The notes: a model not told the origin generated them from the sequence alone. 64,000 nucleotides of DNA from Hyparrhenia diplandra (GCA_015847255.1 JADLZK010007805.1:248001-312000); one strand, 5' to 3'. Counted from the stretch's first letter, positions 1 through 13,258 are shown. Numbers and translations are program-made.

Positions 1-552
1 CTACAATTTATTTGTTCCGTAACAGTGAAAATTGGATGCAACATGCGTAAGGGGCAGAGGTAACTGTAAGTGACGTTACCACTGATTTGTGCCTGAATCA
101 GATGATGATGTTGAAAGTTTATCTGTATTACCCCTTGTTTAAATGGGACTAGGTAGACCAGGATTTCAAAATGGGCATTCTAAATACAGGAGAACACGAG
201 GTTTGTTTTAATTATCACTGTGACATGACCGACAAACCAAGAGCCCACAGGCTCCTTCCTCTCCGAAAGCAGCTGCAATCTGAAAAACTTTGCATTTTAA
301 CCCAAAGGCAACAGCAATTTGGCAGAGGGCAAAGCAAAGAATAATCCTTGCAATATTTTTTTCCTGACGCGAGGTCATCTCTATTTCCATTCAGAATAAT
401 GGAAATAGAAGTGTTCAGAAGTACTAGACAGAGAGCTAGAAAGGAGAATGAACAGAAGATTCAGCCACATCTGGACCAGGATTCTGATTCAGGGACCGAG
501 CCAGATGTGAGGCGGCCGTGTACCGGTGACATCCAACATGTACCTAATTTAC
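1..552. other. no gene recognised
   Basis: AT-rich sequence downstream of the minus-strand gene that ends near 553. The short open frames here show no family motif. It probably holds the 3' flank of that gene. Confidence 0.4.
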
Positions 553-2161
553 TCACTTATGTACTTGCAAAGCGCTTCCAATTACCGTATTATGTACTGC
601 TAGTTTTACAAGCATAACAAGATGGTGTGTCACAAGCGCGCCGCGCGTCATGGCTCTGTTCAGGGTCAGCTCATCGCTTACCCCGGATGCAGAAGCGCCC
701 TTGGCCTTGCTGTGAGATTCACGGCTCGACTGTGAGCTCAAGTAGGAGAGAGACTGCAGCCATGAGACGAGTACCGGCTTCCGAGTGACATCATCAGACT
801 CCGCGACATGGGCATGCATGTCATCGAGCAGTTCATTCTGGCCTTCCTTTGGTAGCAGGGTCACGAATTCTGCCAGCTCCTTGAGCAGGTAAGGGAATGA
901 CTGCAAAGGGAAGGAAATAGTGTTACTCTCTCCTCCATCCCAAATTATAAGTCGTTTGACTTTTTTTTTGACAACAAAGTTTTGACCACTCGTCTTATTC
1001 AAAAATTTGTGCAAAATATCACTTTTTTTGCCGTGGCTTTCTTTATTAGTATAAGTTCTTAAAGAATGACTTGAATTTGACAATATTTACGCAAATTTTT
1101 TTGAATAAGGCACGAATGGTCAAACTTGGAGCCAAAAGTTAAATGACTTATAATTTGGGATGGATGGAAGAAAAAACATGGACAAGCCAAGTTAGCCTCC
1201 ATATTCATAAACATTCAATCAGCACATGAGAAATATTTGACACTTCTCTTAGCTACTTTAGTTTAAATTATTGTTGGAGAAAATTCACTTCTATGTTTCT
1301 AACATTCTGCAAACCGACAAAACATACCCCCAATGCAACAATTGAGCTAGCTATCAGTTTTACAGAACTGTTGCTCTAAAACTAGAACTACAAGATAAAA
1401 AAGATGATCGTATTCTAACCTGAATATCCACAAAGGAAAATTAGTCTCAGCAACAGATCTAACATTTTCTTACCTGGATCTGTGCTCTCTTCCCATGATC
1501 TCCACAAGGATTTGTTCTGAACCTTTGCAACCTCGCAGAGCTTTTTAGCCTTGACAACAAGGCTATGGATACAATAAAAGTGGCAGCGCTGCTCGCAGCA
1601 AGATTTCGAGCAAATGCTGCAACTCCTGATGCTAATCCATCAAATGGGGTTACCCCAGGATAAGCCTATTAATGAACAAAGCCTGAAATGAGTCATCTTC
1701 CAGTTCAAAATCAAATAAGGAAAAAGATGCTGAATGGACTACCTCCAAAGATCTCTTGATGTAGTAAAAGGCAAGTTGCTCTTTCAAAGCTGCTCGATCA
1801 TCCTGATCAGTATCACTGCCAGATGACAAGAACGATAACATCACAGAGTGTGAAGCACTTGTAACTTTCTCATTTGAATGCTGTAGATATCTTTTTGATG
1901 CTAAGGGTCACATGATTTCTTTAATACTGAATGAAAGTCTTTATAAACAAATTAAAAGTAATAAATAAGAAGACAAAACAATAGAATGGAATGCAAAAAG
2001 GATACAAGAACATGATTGAAGCCACTTTATCCTGAATCATATGAACTGAACTGGAATGAGGCCAACACAAGTTGGCACAACCCGCAAGTAAAATAGCATG
2101 CGCGATGTCTGAACCTTATCTCTGTGCCAGATATATGTTATTCTAGCCAAGGTCGGTAAAT
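553..2161 (-). pseudogene. 3' exons of a conserved plant ARM-repeat-type protein, frame-broken
   Basis: Four exons can be traced on the minus strand: 2161-2006, 1890-1743, 1665-1420 and 900 to about 553. All junctions are GT-AG and their phases agree. Readable stretches include DLPTLARITYIWHRDKVQ, MFLYLQHSNEKV, YYIKRSLEAYPGVTPF, FYCIHSLVVKAKKLC and AESDDVTRKPVLVSWLQSL. From memory these resemble the C-terminal part of a large conserved plant ARM/HEAT-repeat protein (At3g57570-like); an adaptor-like protein is an alternative. I cannot confirm the family and no function is claimed. Three lesions break the frame: a 5-bp tandem duplication (GTTCA) in the first exon, and a missing T and an extra T in the third. 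The last two compensate, so the exon ends in frame. The N-terminal exons are not recognisable upstream. A short candidate exon near 2463-2490 (LKPQYGMVK) may belong to it. Confidence 0.6.
926..1169. mobile_element. Stowaway-like MITE in an intron
   Basis: The ends are inverted copies: CTCCATCCCAAATTATAAGT at the left, and the complement of ACTTATAATTTGGGATGGA at the right. A TA dinucleotide precedes the left end, as expected for Tc1/mariner-derived MITEs. It lies in the intron between the exons ending at 1420 and starting at 900 of the minus-strand gene. Confidence 0.7.
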
Positions 2162-3338
<1,177 letters not shown>

Positions 3339-3570
3339 TCTGTAGCTAGCTATAGAATGTCATATTCTGTAGCCAGGCCAACCTGGCTCCATCCATCCAG
3401 GCGCGCGCTCATTGATTCCGGTAATTCCTGGCCCCTTCCTAAATTAATGGAGTAGCCGGCCGGATCTGGTAACTAATTAATTCACCGTTGCATGTGGTCA
3501 ATGCGTGAGTGCCGCGGTGCATGCATGTACTTGGTCCTGGTATGCGTGGACCCATTTACTACTTACCATA

Positions 3571-3972
3571 AACAAGAAGTATTTACGAGAATTCACCCAG
3601 GAACAATCACGAGAATATATATTTTTACGAGAATCTGCAATGTGAAATATGGGGAAATATTTATGAGATTTTGTATTATCATATATATATTTATGAGAAT
3701 TTTTATTCAAAAGTATTTACGAGAATTTTCGCTAATAGCATTTATAAAAAATAGCAATAATAATATTTACGAGAATTTGTACTAGGAAGTTTTTACGAGA
3801 ATTTGCACCAACAATGTTCACGAGAATTTGCAATAATAATATTTACGAGAATTTGTATACAAGAAAATATTTACGATAATCTGCACTGAGAATTTGCACC
3901 AACAATATTTACGAGAATTTGCAGCAATAATATTTACGAGAATTTGTACTAGGAAATATTTACGAGAATTTC
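3571..3972. repeat. degenerate minisatellite of TTTACGAGAATTTG units
   Basis: At least ten copies of a core TTTACGAGAATTTG, spaced about 25-45 bp, alternate with AT-rich spacers such as CAATAATAAT and TACTAGGAA. The spacing is irregular, so this is a decayed array and not a clean tandem repeat. Confidence 0.8.
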
Positions 3973-4110
3973 CAACCGTAACCACCAACAGAATTAACAA
4001 AATCAAATACTAACTTGTTCATTGATCGCTAATACATAACACATTGAACTTTTGGATGAAATTAAACCAATTCATCTATATTTGTACAAACGAATCCAAC
4101 AAAAACCAAA

Positions 4111-4565
4111 TCAAATTAAGCGTGCCGCATCAGCGAAGGGGACTACGGCCAGCGCCCCTGTGGCGACGACGTCCAAGCGGATCATCATGCCATTGCTGCA
4201 GTGGGCCGAGAAGCTGCAGAGGAAGTAGTGCGTGCCGATGCCGGCGGCGGCGAGCTGCACGACGTTGCTGCAGGTGCAAGGCGGAGATGTTGACGCTGGA
4301 GCAGGTTGTCGTAGCCGGACTCCGTCACTTCCACTACGTCGTGTTGTCCTGCCGAGTACGTGAACGCTGCCATACGTGCACACGAACGGATCATGCATCA
4401 TGATCAATCGACGGTGACGACGACGTCGAGCGAGAGAGAGATGGATTCAAAGAGGAGAAATAAAGGAGCTGACCTACAGCCCGCTGTACCCGGCGGGGAC
4501 GGCGGTGGCGACCACCAGCATGGAGGCAGGGACACCATGACCTTCATGTCTTCTTCTGCAGCTGC
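4111..4565 (-). pseudogene. phytocyanin (blue-copper/uclacyanin-like) fragment
   Basis: Two frames on the minus strand together resemble the C-terminal half of a plant phytocyanin, a small secreted cupredoxin. One frame gives FTYSAGQHDVVEVTESGYDN (the strand with a copper-ligand His). Another gives QLAAAGIGTHYFLCSFSAHC followed by SNGMMIRLDVV (the loop with Cys and His ligands, then the last strand). The connecting stretch CSSVNISA lies in the third frame, so at least two small indels separate the parts. The N-terminal half of the domain was not found. A hydrophobic ASMLVVATAVPAG stretch upstream on the minus strand may be the remnant of the signal peptide. It lies inside the TA-bounded element, which suggests capture. 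Confidence 0.55.
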
Positions 4566-5272
4566 TTGCGTCACCGTGGTCGACATCTGAGCCAGACCGG
4601 CTGTGTCGCGGCCGATGCGAGTCACCACCGAGGGCGCCGTCCACTGGGGAAGGAATTGCGGGGGAACACAGTGCGAGCCACGACGTCGCCGAGGGTGGGC
4701 GCCATCTGTGTAAGGTGAGGTCGTGGTTGCGAGTCGAAGAGGAGGACGCGCACATGCCGACGGGAAGGGTGCAGCGCCGGAGATGATGAGAGAAGGCAGG
4801 GAGGAGCCGTCCGAGCCGAGCGTCGTGTTCACTGGGAGCGGTGCCGCTGTCTCGGTCGCAGCGTGGGGAGCAGAGCCGCCACCGTTCGCATCGCCGGGGT
4901 GCGGGCCACCTCCGGTGGCGTCGAGGGGGTGGCAGGACCGCCGCCAGTCGCCAGGGAGCCGGGACGGAAGGAACGCCTCACCATGCGTGGATCCGCCCAG
5001 ATTCGATCAGCAGAAAGAAATATAGCCATGTAGGTGTTCGGTGTTTTTGTTGCTGGTGGAAGGAAAGGCGAAAATTATGGGATTAAATTAATGCATGCTG
5101 CATGCATGCATGTCGAGTCCGAAGGTGAACCCCATCAAAGCCACGCGCGTGACCTGCGGACCTGCGATGGCTGCATGGGGCGGTGTCTATGGTGCGCCAG
5201 TTCACGCTCGGCTTGTCGATTGCGGTCCGGCTACAAAATATAATATTCTGTAGCTGGCTTCTTAACTAATAG

Positions 5273-5273
<1 letters not shown>

Positions 5274-5351
<78 letters not shown>
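5274..5351. repeat. (TA)n microsatellite
   Basis: About 38 TA units. The tract is shared as right border of the element at 3338-5274 and left border of the element at 5352-9280. Confidence 0.95.
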
Positions 5352-5352
<1 letters not shown>

Positions 5353-5459
5353 TGTATGTATATAATACACCTGGGTGCATTCTATGTACAGATTGCACCC
5401 AGGCCAACTAGCCAGCCAGCCGATCCACCTGCTTGAGCAGAGCAGGCAGTCAACCCAAA

Positions 5460-6012
5460 CATGCGCACCCCAGCCAGGCCTCGGTTTCAAATTAATTTGA
5501 ATCCCCACCTGGGCATCTGCGACCTGCCCTCTCCTAGACGGCGGCGCACCCCGGCAGCCCAACCTCCCCCATGGCGCGCACCCCGGCCGAATCGGCCGGC
5601 CCTCCGTGCCAGCGAGCACCCCATGCGGCGCCGAAGGCTCGTAGATCGGGGCATCTGCGGCCATTCCGGGGCGCGGCCATCTGCTCGGTATGCGTTGACT
5701 TTCTCCCGAAATCTGAGTTCGTGGAGGCCACCACGCTCTCCTCAAGCCGCTCCAGCAATCCATCCGCTCTCCAGCCGCCGCCCCGGCAGCACTCGCCCGC
5801 GGCCTTGCTTCTGTCCGCTGCCACCAGGGCCAGGCCGGCCTAGGCGAGTACGAGACCCACGACAGCTTTGCTGCGGTGCAGGGCAGGATCCAGCGTCTTC
5901 GTCGCATTGTTGCTTGATCTGTTCGTCGCCAGGCATGGGACAGGGAGCAAGCGCTACCCGCCAGCGCTGGTGGTCAAGCGCCATGGCAGTGGATAGGATT
6001 GCAAAGCGGTGA
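5460..6012. other. GC-rich segment, possible captured exon
   Basis: Open frames run on both strands with Pro/Arg/Ser-rich composition and no family motif I recognise. The abrupt GC rise inside an AT-rich element is typical of a captured grass 5' exon. The coding strand cannot be decided. Confidence 0.3.
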
Positions 6013-6889
6013 ACGTGATTTGTTTCGCTCCAAATCTCGAGTTGTCGCTTTCAGGCTACAGGAAGTAATCATTACTTGCTGAATTGAATTCAGTTTTTTG
6101 CACGTAATTGGCTTTGTGGTTTTCTCTACAAATTAGATTTTGATTTTCTTGTGAGTAGATTCATTGGAGACCAAAATTCTGTGCCGGCGTGTGAGCTCCA
6201 TCCATGCATGTGTGCAGATTCAAAATCGATTTGTCATGGATTGGAGAAGCTATTGATTCAGTTCTGCTAAAATTAATTCAGTATATATTTAAGCATTATC
6301 TAGTATATGCGAGCACTTCTTTGTTCTTCTCACCTGTTTAAGCATCATCTTGATTCACTTCTTTGTTCATCTAGTATATGCGAGCATCATCTAGTAACTT
6401 GTTTATATTATGTCAGAATGGTCACAACTACAAGGCAAGCATTGACAGGATCATATTATCATATATTGAATTCTGAAATTAATTTTTTCCTTCACACCTG
6501 TTTCACTGAATATATGCTTCCATGTTAAATATCCTTTATAGGTGAAATTCAGAGAGCCTCCAGATAAAGGTAACAACGACTGCATTAGCTCTTCTTATGC
6601 AGCTAGGTTTTTAATGCTAGTTATGTCTTTTCTTTTGCACATTTAAATCTATGGTGCTCATATTGCTATGAAATTTTTATAGTAGCCTCTTGGTGGCATG
6701 TGATAGCTACTGTAATTATTTTTAGAATTTATTATGAACCTAGATGTATGATCTATGTGCACCTTAATGCGTGAATATCAAAATAAAATAAGAAATGTGT
6801 TAAATAAATTTATTTGATTGGAGTGAGTGTTTGTTTTGCTTATGGATCCATATGGCTTTTCGGATAAGCTGTGGCAGATTGAATGAAAG

Positions 6890-8850
6890 TGTATGTTGCA
6901 ATTGTGTCACTTATGTTGTTGCAACCGGAGGCGGTCCATTGTTGTAAATGGTAACTTAGCCGTGGGTTGTTGCAATTTGTTGTCAATTGTTTGCTTTTTG
7001 TTAGACAAAGCACCCTTCTCTTGTCTATTGTTACTCCATAAAAAAAATTGTCTATTTTTTCTTGTTTCTTTGTCCCCGGGACAGCTCAATATCTTGTCTC
7101 TGTTTTTTCCATAGAAAAGAATTGTCTATTGTCGGTTGTTTCTTGTGCTAGGACAAGACCACTGTCTTTGTCTATTGTTATTCCATAGAAAAAAAATTGT
7201 CTATTATTCCTTTGTTTGATGTTCGGGATGACTCCTATCTTGTCTCTGTTTTTCCATAGAAAAGAATTGCCTATTGTGAGTTGTTTCTTGTGCTAGGGAC
7301 GGGACCCTGTCTTGTCTATTGTTGTTCCATAGAAAAAAAAATTGTCTATTTTTCCTTTGTTTCTTTGTTCGGGACAGACTCCCTATCTTGTCTCTCTTTT
7401 TTCTCATTACACATGTATACTTACGGCAATATTCACATTAGTATATACGTTTTTCGGATCTGACAACTAGCAAACATGTAAACATTTATAATGGTATAGT
7501 GATGTAATAACTTATAATTTGTACAGGTACATAATTATGAACTACTTGGCCAAGTATATTGTATTAACTTATAACTAGCTACCGGGTAACATGTTGTTGC
7601 ATTTCCAACTTCATAAACATGTTCTTCACCCCTCTCCGATCAACGGCCTCTTGTCACATTTGCTCCTCTGCCTCATGCAACTCTTTGAATTTTGTTCCAA
7701 CTAGGTTGCGGTTTGTATTTTTTCAAAAGAATGCCCCTATCGGGCAATGGGTTTTGGGTCAAGTGTCTTTTGAAAATCATGCCCCCTTACCGGACAATTT
7801 TTTGGGTATTTTTTTTTAAAAAAAGCATGTCCCCTATTAGGCAATGAGTTTTTGGTCATCAACATGTTGCAATTCTTTCACTTTTGTTGTTGCAACTTGA
7901 TGCGGTTCATTGTTGCAAATGCTCACCACTTAGTGTTGCAAATGTGTTTTGCAACAATGGTCATCAACATGTTGCAATTGTGTCACTTATGTTGTTGCAA
8001 CTGGATCTGATCCATTGTTGCAAATGGTAACTTACCAAAGCGGCTTGGAGGTGTTGCAATTGTGGTCATCGACTGTTGCAATTGGCTATCAACTAGGTTG
8101 CAATTTGCATTTTTGTGTTGTAACAAGGTTTTTCGCAAATCTTGATTGAGACTACGCAAAGGAGGAAAGATTTGTAAAAGCGAGGGGAAATGGCGAATGT
8201 TGAAATCATGTTATGTCATTTGTTGCAATTATGGACACTCCAATGTTGCAAATAGAGTTTTTATCGGCTTTGTAGTCACAAGCTGTGTTTATCACCCTTG
8301 TTGCAAATGGTTGTTAACGGGTTGCAATCCTCGACTTTTGCGGCGTTGCAAGCGGAGAGCAGTCATTTGTTGCAAATGGTAATTTCCGGCCCTTTTGTGT
8401 GTTTGCAGCGGTGGCCATCAACATGTTGCGATTGTGTCACTTTCGGTGTTGCAAGCGGAGGCGGATCCATTGTTGTAAATGGTAACTTACGATCCGCGGG
8501 GTGTTGCAAGCGTGGCATCTTCTGTTGCAATTGGCTATCAACAAGGTTGCAACATGTATGATGTTGCGGTTGTGATTGGTCTAGTCTCGCGATTGTAATT
8601 AGTAGAGTACATATATAGGGTGTATAAAATACACGTTGTTCACTAGCTAGGCTTGCAACTAGGTTGCATGTTGTAGCAACAAGCGGTACGGTTGCATGTA
8701 ACCAGGTTGCAACAAGCTAGGCTTGCAACTAGGTTATAAAAAAATACATTCTAAGTGGTTACAAGAGCTCACTACACTACGGTCAAGTTGCAATTGAGTT
8801 GTAGTCACGATGGCAACTCATAGTACGGTGAAGTTGCAATTACGTACTCG
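6890..8850. repeat. TTGCAA-rich dispersed repeat region
   Basis: Dozens of copies of TTGCAA or GTTGCAA occur in both this strand sense and as the self-complementary hexamer. Longer recurring blocks are ATGTTGCAATTGTGTCACTT, GTTGTTGCAACTGG and TTGTTGCAAATGGTAACTTA. Spacing is irregular (about 20-60 bp). No coding potential was seen. The 147-bp tandem repeat lies within it. Confidence 0.75.
7010..7405. repeat. tandem repeat, period about 147 bp, about 2.7 copies
   Basis: Each unit contains TTGTCTATTGTTNNTCCATA, then an A-run, ATTGTCTATT, a TTTGT-rich stretch, GGGACA or GGGATGA, and TATCTTGTCTCTGTTTTT. The unit starts fall near 7018, 7168 and 7313. A-run lengths differ between copies. Confidence 0.75.
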
Positions 8851-9299
8851 AAAAAAAAGTTTGTCAAATATAGTCATATTGGATCTTATTTTGTTAAGCA
8901 CATTTTTTCAACAACCTGGTGCAAACGGATCTAAAATTAGAGCTACGGTTTAGGAGATATTGTATTTTTCGATCCAAAAACAAAAAGATTCCCCGCATGC
9001 GGGATGGGCGGTGGAGAGAGATTAGCTAGCAGTGCGTCGGTGATTATGGCTGGAACGCTTGACGGTGTTGCAAACCAAATACTGATCTTGGTTGTAAGTG
9101 GTGCCCGATGACCGGTGCGGGGAAGGAGGTGGGGGGAGGCGGGAAACCATTTGCGGGGAATGATGTGGGAGAGGTGGAGAGGCAGGCCCATTAGTGTCAA
9201 TTTGTGAGCGACAGATATTTGCGACGGGTTGGGTGCATTCTTTGTAACAAATGCACCGGGTGCATTTTAGGCTGCGGTGTATATATATATATATATATT

Positions 9300-11600
9300 A
9301 TAGTGTGAATTTCCTAACCTCGTGGGCACCAGCCCACCCAGGGGGTGAAATCTACCCCCTCCCTTGATGGCGACCATGTGGCTCATTGGAGGGAATTTGG
9401 ATCTTTGTCGTGCATTTGTGGCAAATGAAGGACATCAAATTCCGTGCACGGTTTTATTTGGTTTTATAGGGGACAGGGTGACATGCGCATGGCCCCTTCC
9501 CATGCTTGAACCACGTGATGTATTCAAGTTTGAAGATGCTTTGCACATTTTTGCCCCACCTAGCCGGACCCCACTTGTTAGTGACTCAAAGAAACTCTAT
9601 GAAATAGAGCATGCACTGTGCTCTCCAATTTTTCCTTGAGCCATCGCTTTCGCTCCATACAGTAGCAGCCAGCGCCTCTCTCCTGCTAGCGGAGCAGGAA
9701 CCGTGCACCATGAAAAAGCTAGCTAGCTGCTGCATCATCCCCCACGTCACTTTCACCACTAAACCAAAGCACGATAGCTAGCCTACATGTGTGCAAATCA
9801 AGTTGTTTTTTTTTTTTTTCAATGGTATTTCTTGGGGTAATCTTTGATTAGCAAACGGTTTTCAACGTATTTTGGCACCACCGTGAATTTTTTTTTTCTC
9901 TCCACCATTTCATCAAATTAATGTAGAAAAAAAAAGTTTTGTACCATAATCCGAGATGTGAGTGCGCCGTCTGTCTTTGTAGGTTCATGAGAAGCTAGCC
10001 GAGGAACATGTGGGCCCATCTGCTACTTATTTTTTGGTAAAAAAGTATAGTCAATATGGGTCTTGTTCATTGTTGTGTAGGTAAGATCAATACAAATAAT
10101 ATGATGTAAACAACATGTAAAATTAGTTATGTGGTTTTGGAAACAATATTGACTAAAGGTTTTGCAGGCATGGGGTGATTTGGTGATGCTAAAAAGTGAC
10201 GTGAGCCTAGTCACGAGTGAGAGAGAGAAATATGAGAGGGAGGAGATAGGCTGCTGCTGCGGCGTGTGTGAGTGTGAGTGAGGAAAATGCGGTGCTATCC
10301 TAAAGCCGCCGGGAAGCACACGCCCCGTCGGCCCAGTATCTCTACCGCTCATGGCGCGGGTGCCACGGTCTTAGCGGCGCCCGTGCGGTCTAAGCGCATC
10401 CGCGGGCGCGACCTTAAGCGGCGTGAGCACGAGCACACGGTGCGCGCCCCGATGCACGCTGGAACGCAGCAGACGCCACGCCTGGCCGAGCGCGTGCGTG
10501 CCCCGAGCACGCCCAACGCAGCGCAAGCCCGGCCGCCCGTCGGCGGTTCGTGCCAGTCTGCGGACCCCTCGCGAGCAACGCAGCGCCGCAGCGGCAGCGG
10601 CGGACTGCCAGCGGCGCTGGCGGGCGCGACCCGGGCATGGGCACCACCGCGAGTGCATGCAAGCCGCCCGGTTGCCGCTGCCGCCGAGGACGCCTTGATG
10701 CGAGCGGGCAACAAGAACGGGATGTCTTGGCCTTCGAGGCGACCCCCGCCATCGCCGCTGGCCGTGGGCGAGCCACGATCCCGGCCGCCGCCGGTGGCCG
10801 CGGTCGCTGGCTTAGGCCCACCAAGCGCCTCTCTTGCCTCCCTGTCTCTCCTCAATTGCTCCCTCCCCACTCTCTCCTATATGTGGCCACGACCACGAGA
10901 TGGACAAGGAAAAGAGAAAGAAGGTTGGGGTCTTGGGGGTGACGGGATAGGGATGGTAGGTCAAGCCAAGCATGCATGAGAAGAAAACAAGCCAGCAGCA
11001 CGGCCCGAGCCATGCGTGTGCTCTCTCTCGTGTCCGGTGATGCTTTTAGTGCAAGATTTGGCAACACGGTATTTGGAAGTGCAAATCACGAGCTAGCTAC
11101 ACGCTAGACATGACTTGCGAACTGCAGTTAAACCGCAAAAGAAAACATGCTTCTTTGCACTTGCTCCACTCTCTCTGTGATAGGTCGGCGCTACCGATGT
11201 CTGGCTAATGAGCTCACGGCACATTAATAGGTAGAGAACCGAAACACTTTGCAGACGGAGAGAAGAAGCCGACCAAAGCAACTTGTCGCAAGAACGAAAA
11301 AAACGGGACAACAAAAAAATTGGGCGAAAAATCGAACCAAATCAAGATGAATGGAGACCAAACTTGGCACAAGTGATCCCCATGGTTATAATGGTAGCGG
11401 TTTTTGGGTATGGTTCGGGTTTGGTGATTATTTTTCACCCACGGTTTTTGGGTTCGGGTTTGGTTTCCCACCGAAATAGGACCAAAAATCGAACCAAACC
11501 AAGATGAATATGGTTTGATTTTCCACCCGTGGATATCAAATGGATATCCAAAATAAACCATTTGGAATTAAAACTCATGTGTTTATAATATGTTAATAAA
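9300..11600. other. gene-poor; GC-rich block at 10270-10990
   Basis: 9300-10270 is AT-rich with no recognised gene. 10270-10990 is GC-rich with overlapping Arg/Pro/Ala-rich frames on both strands and no family motif. From 11300 to 11560 there are inverted and direct copies of an AATCGAACCAAA type motif, and GGTTTTTGGGTTCGGGTTTG stretches that lead into the tandem array at 11640. Confidence 0.4.
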
Positions 11601-11639
11601 TAATATAACTTGTTTATTTAGGTTAGAATTTCAACTTCG

Positions 11640-12370
11640 GGTTTTGGTTTTGGGTGCCGATCCGAACCCGACCCGTAAGAATGGCGGCGGATCGGGTTTA
11701 GGGTGGATATCTGCAGGTTTTGGATCATGCGGGTTTAGCTTTGGGGATGAATTTCACCCTAATCGGTTTCGGTTTCGGGTTTCAATTTCGGGTTTTGGTT
11801 TTGGGTGTACCGATCAGAACCCGACCCGTAAGAATGGTAGCGGATCGGGTTTAGGATGGATATCCGCGGGTTTCGGATCATGCGGGTTTAGCTTTGGGGA
11901 TGAATTTCCACCCTAATCGGTTTCGATTTCGGGTTTCAACCGGGTTTTGGTTTTGGGTGTATGCCGATCCGAACCCGACCCGTAAGAATGGCGGCGGATC
12001 GGGTTTAGGATGGATATCCGCGGGTTTCGGATCATGCGGGTTCAGCTTTGGGGATGAATTTCCACCCTAATCGGTTTTCGGTTTCGGGTTTCAACTTCGG
12101 GTTTTGGTTTTGGGTGTACCGATCGAACTTCGACCCGTAAGAATGGCGCCGGATCGGGTTTAGGATGGATATCCGCGGGTTTCGGATCATGCGGGTTCAG
12201 CTTTGGGGATGAATTTCCACCCCTAATCGGTTTTGGTTTCGGGTTTCAACCGGGTTTTGGTTTTGGGTGCACCGATCCGAACCCGACCCGTAAGAATGGC
12301 GTGGATCGAGTTTAGGGTGGATATCCATAGGTTTTTATCATACGGGTTCAGCTTTGGGGATGAATGCATG
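11640..12370. repeat. tandem array, about 154-bp unit, five copies
   Basis: The motif ACCCGTAAGAATGG recurs at 11671, 11824, 11978, 12133 and 12286, giving spacings of 153-155 bp. Each unit also has GGATCGGGTTTAGG, GGATATCCGCGGGTTTCGG, TCATGCGGGTTYAGCTTTGG and GGATGAATTTCCACCC. The first and last units are more diverged than the middle three. The open frames through it are repeat artefacts. Confidence 0.9.
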
Positions 12371-13192
12371 CATGGACTTTTCATCCCCATGGATCACACT
12401 ATGTGTCGGTCTATCACAAGCTCGGACTGCACTTGAGCATTAGAACCAAACACAATAAATTATACGATGTGCACTCATTCACTAGTCAACTTGTTCTTTT
12501 CAAGTAAATTGTTTGTTGGCCAAATCAAACCGACCCTAACAAATGTGGTCTAAAAGTTGTGTTTTTGTTTTCGAGGAAGCCAAAATATGGGGCTAGTTGT
12601 AGTGAAAAAATGTTTGGGTTGTATGACATGTAGGGACCATACTATACCATTTAACTTTAATTAAATATGGTCATGTGAGATCTTATTTTGTAGATAAAAT
12701 CATGAGAAATATTATGGTGAAAATAAATTACAAATCAAATATGTATAGTAAAACGCATCTCCTAAACTTCATACGCCCGAGCATCATGCGACGAGATGCA
12801 ACAAATAAGAGAGATGGTAGGTGGCTATTTTGTATGCGTCGGGGGCAGCGATGGCTCAAGTGATGCACCATACCAAGAAGGAAGAAATGGTTTGGACAAG
12901 CGATGGCTCAAACCGACCTTTGCGATTTTGCATGTTGCTTTTCTTTACTAATGCGTTTTTTACGTCGGCTAGTGCATGTTGGCCAATTTAAAAGTATGCC
13001 CACCACGGTGCTCACGGCGGCATGTGTTTGCTAATGACGCGATGAGGTGTGCGTGTCTTGTTTGCTAGTGTGATCACAAGGAGCAAGTCGGCCAAAAGCA
13101 TTTTTGGTGCACGATGCGTGCTCAACTATAAATGGGGATGGCGGTGTTCTCGCATGGGTGGTAGAATACAGAGTGGTTAGCGAGGATATTTT

Positions 13193-13194
<2 letters not shown>

Positions 13195-13255
<61 letters not shown>
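13195..13255. repeat. (TA)n microsatellite
   Basis: About 30 TA units. I looked for inverted ends on either side, as found at the 3.2-9.3 kb tracts, and did not find them. Confidence 0.95.

Positions 13256-13258
<3 letters not shown>

Larger units (their letters stand above)
5352..9280. mobile_element. second TA-tract-bounded element, about 3.9 kb
   Basis: The left end (about 5362-5403, CACCTGGGTGCATTCTATGT then ACAGATTGCACCCAGG) and the complement of the right end (about 9227-9280, AATGCACCCGGTGCATTTG then TTACAAAGAATGCACCCAA) align at roughly 80% by eye. Each end can also fold on itself, because GGTGCA is followed by TGCACC. (TA)n lies outside both ends. The interior holds a GC-rich segment (5460-6010), an AT-rich stretch, a 147-bp tandem repeat and a long TTGCAA-rich region. 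No transposase was seen. The structure parallels the neighbouring element at 3338-5274, but the ends differ in sequence. Confidence 0.45.

Noticed and set aside
10278..10979. 233-residue plus-strand frame and 173-residue minus-strand frame
   Set aside because: Both strands are open over the same GC-rich DNA, with Arg/Ala/Pro-rich composition and no domain. They are likely composition shadows.
11640..12370. CRISPR-like array
   Set aside because: The repeats are contiguous 154-bp units without unique spacers, in a plant genome.
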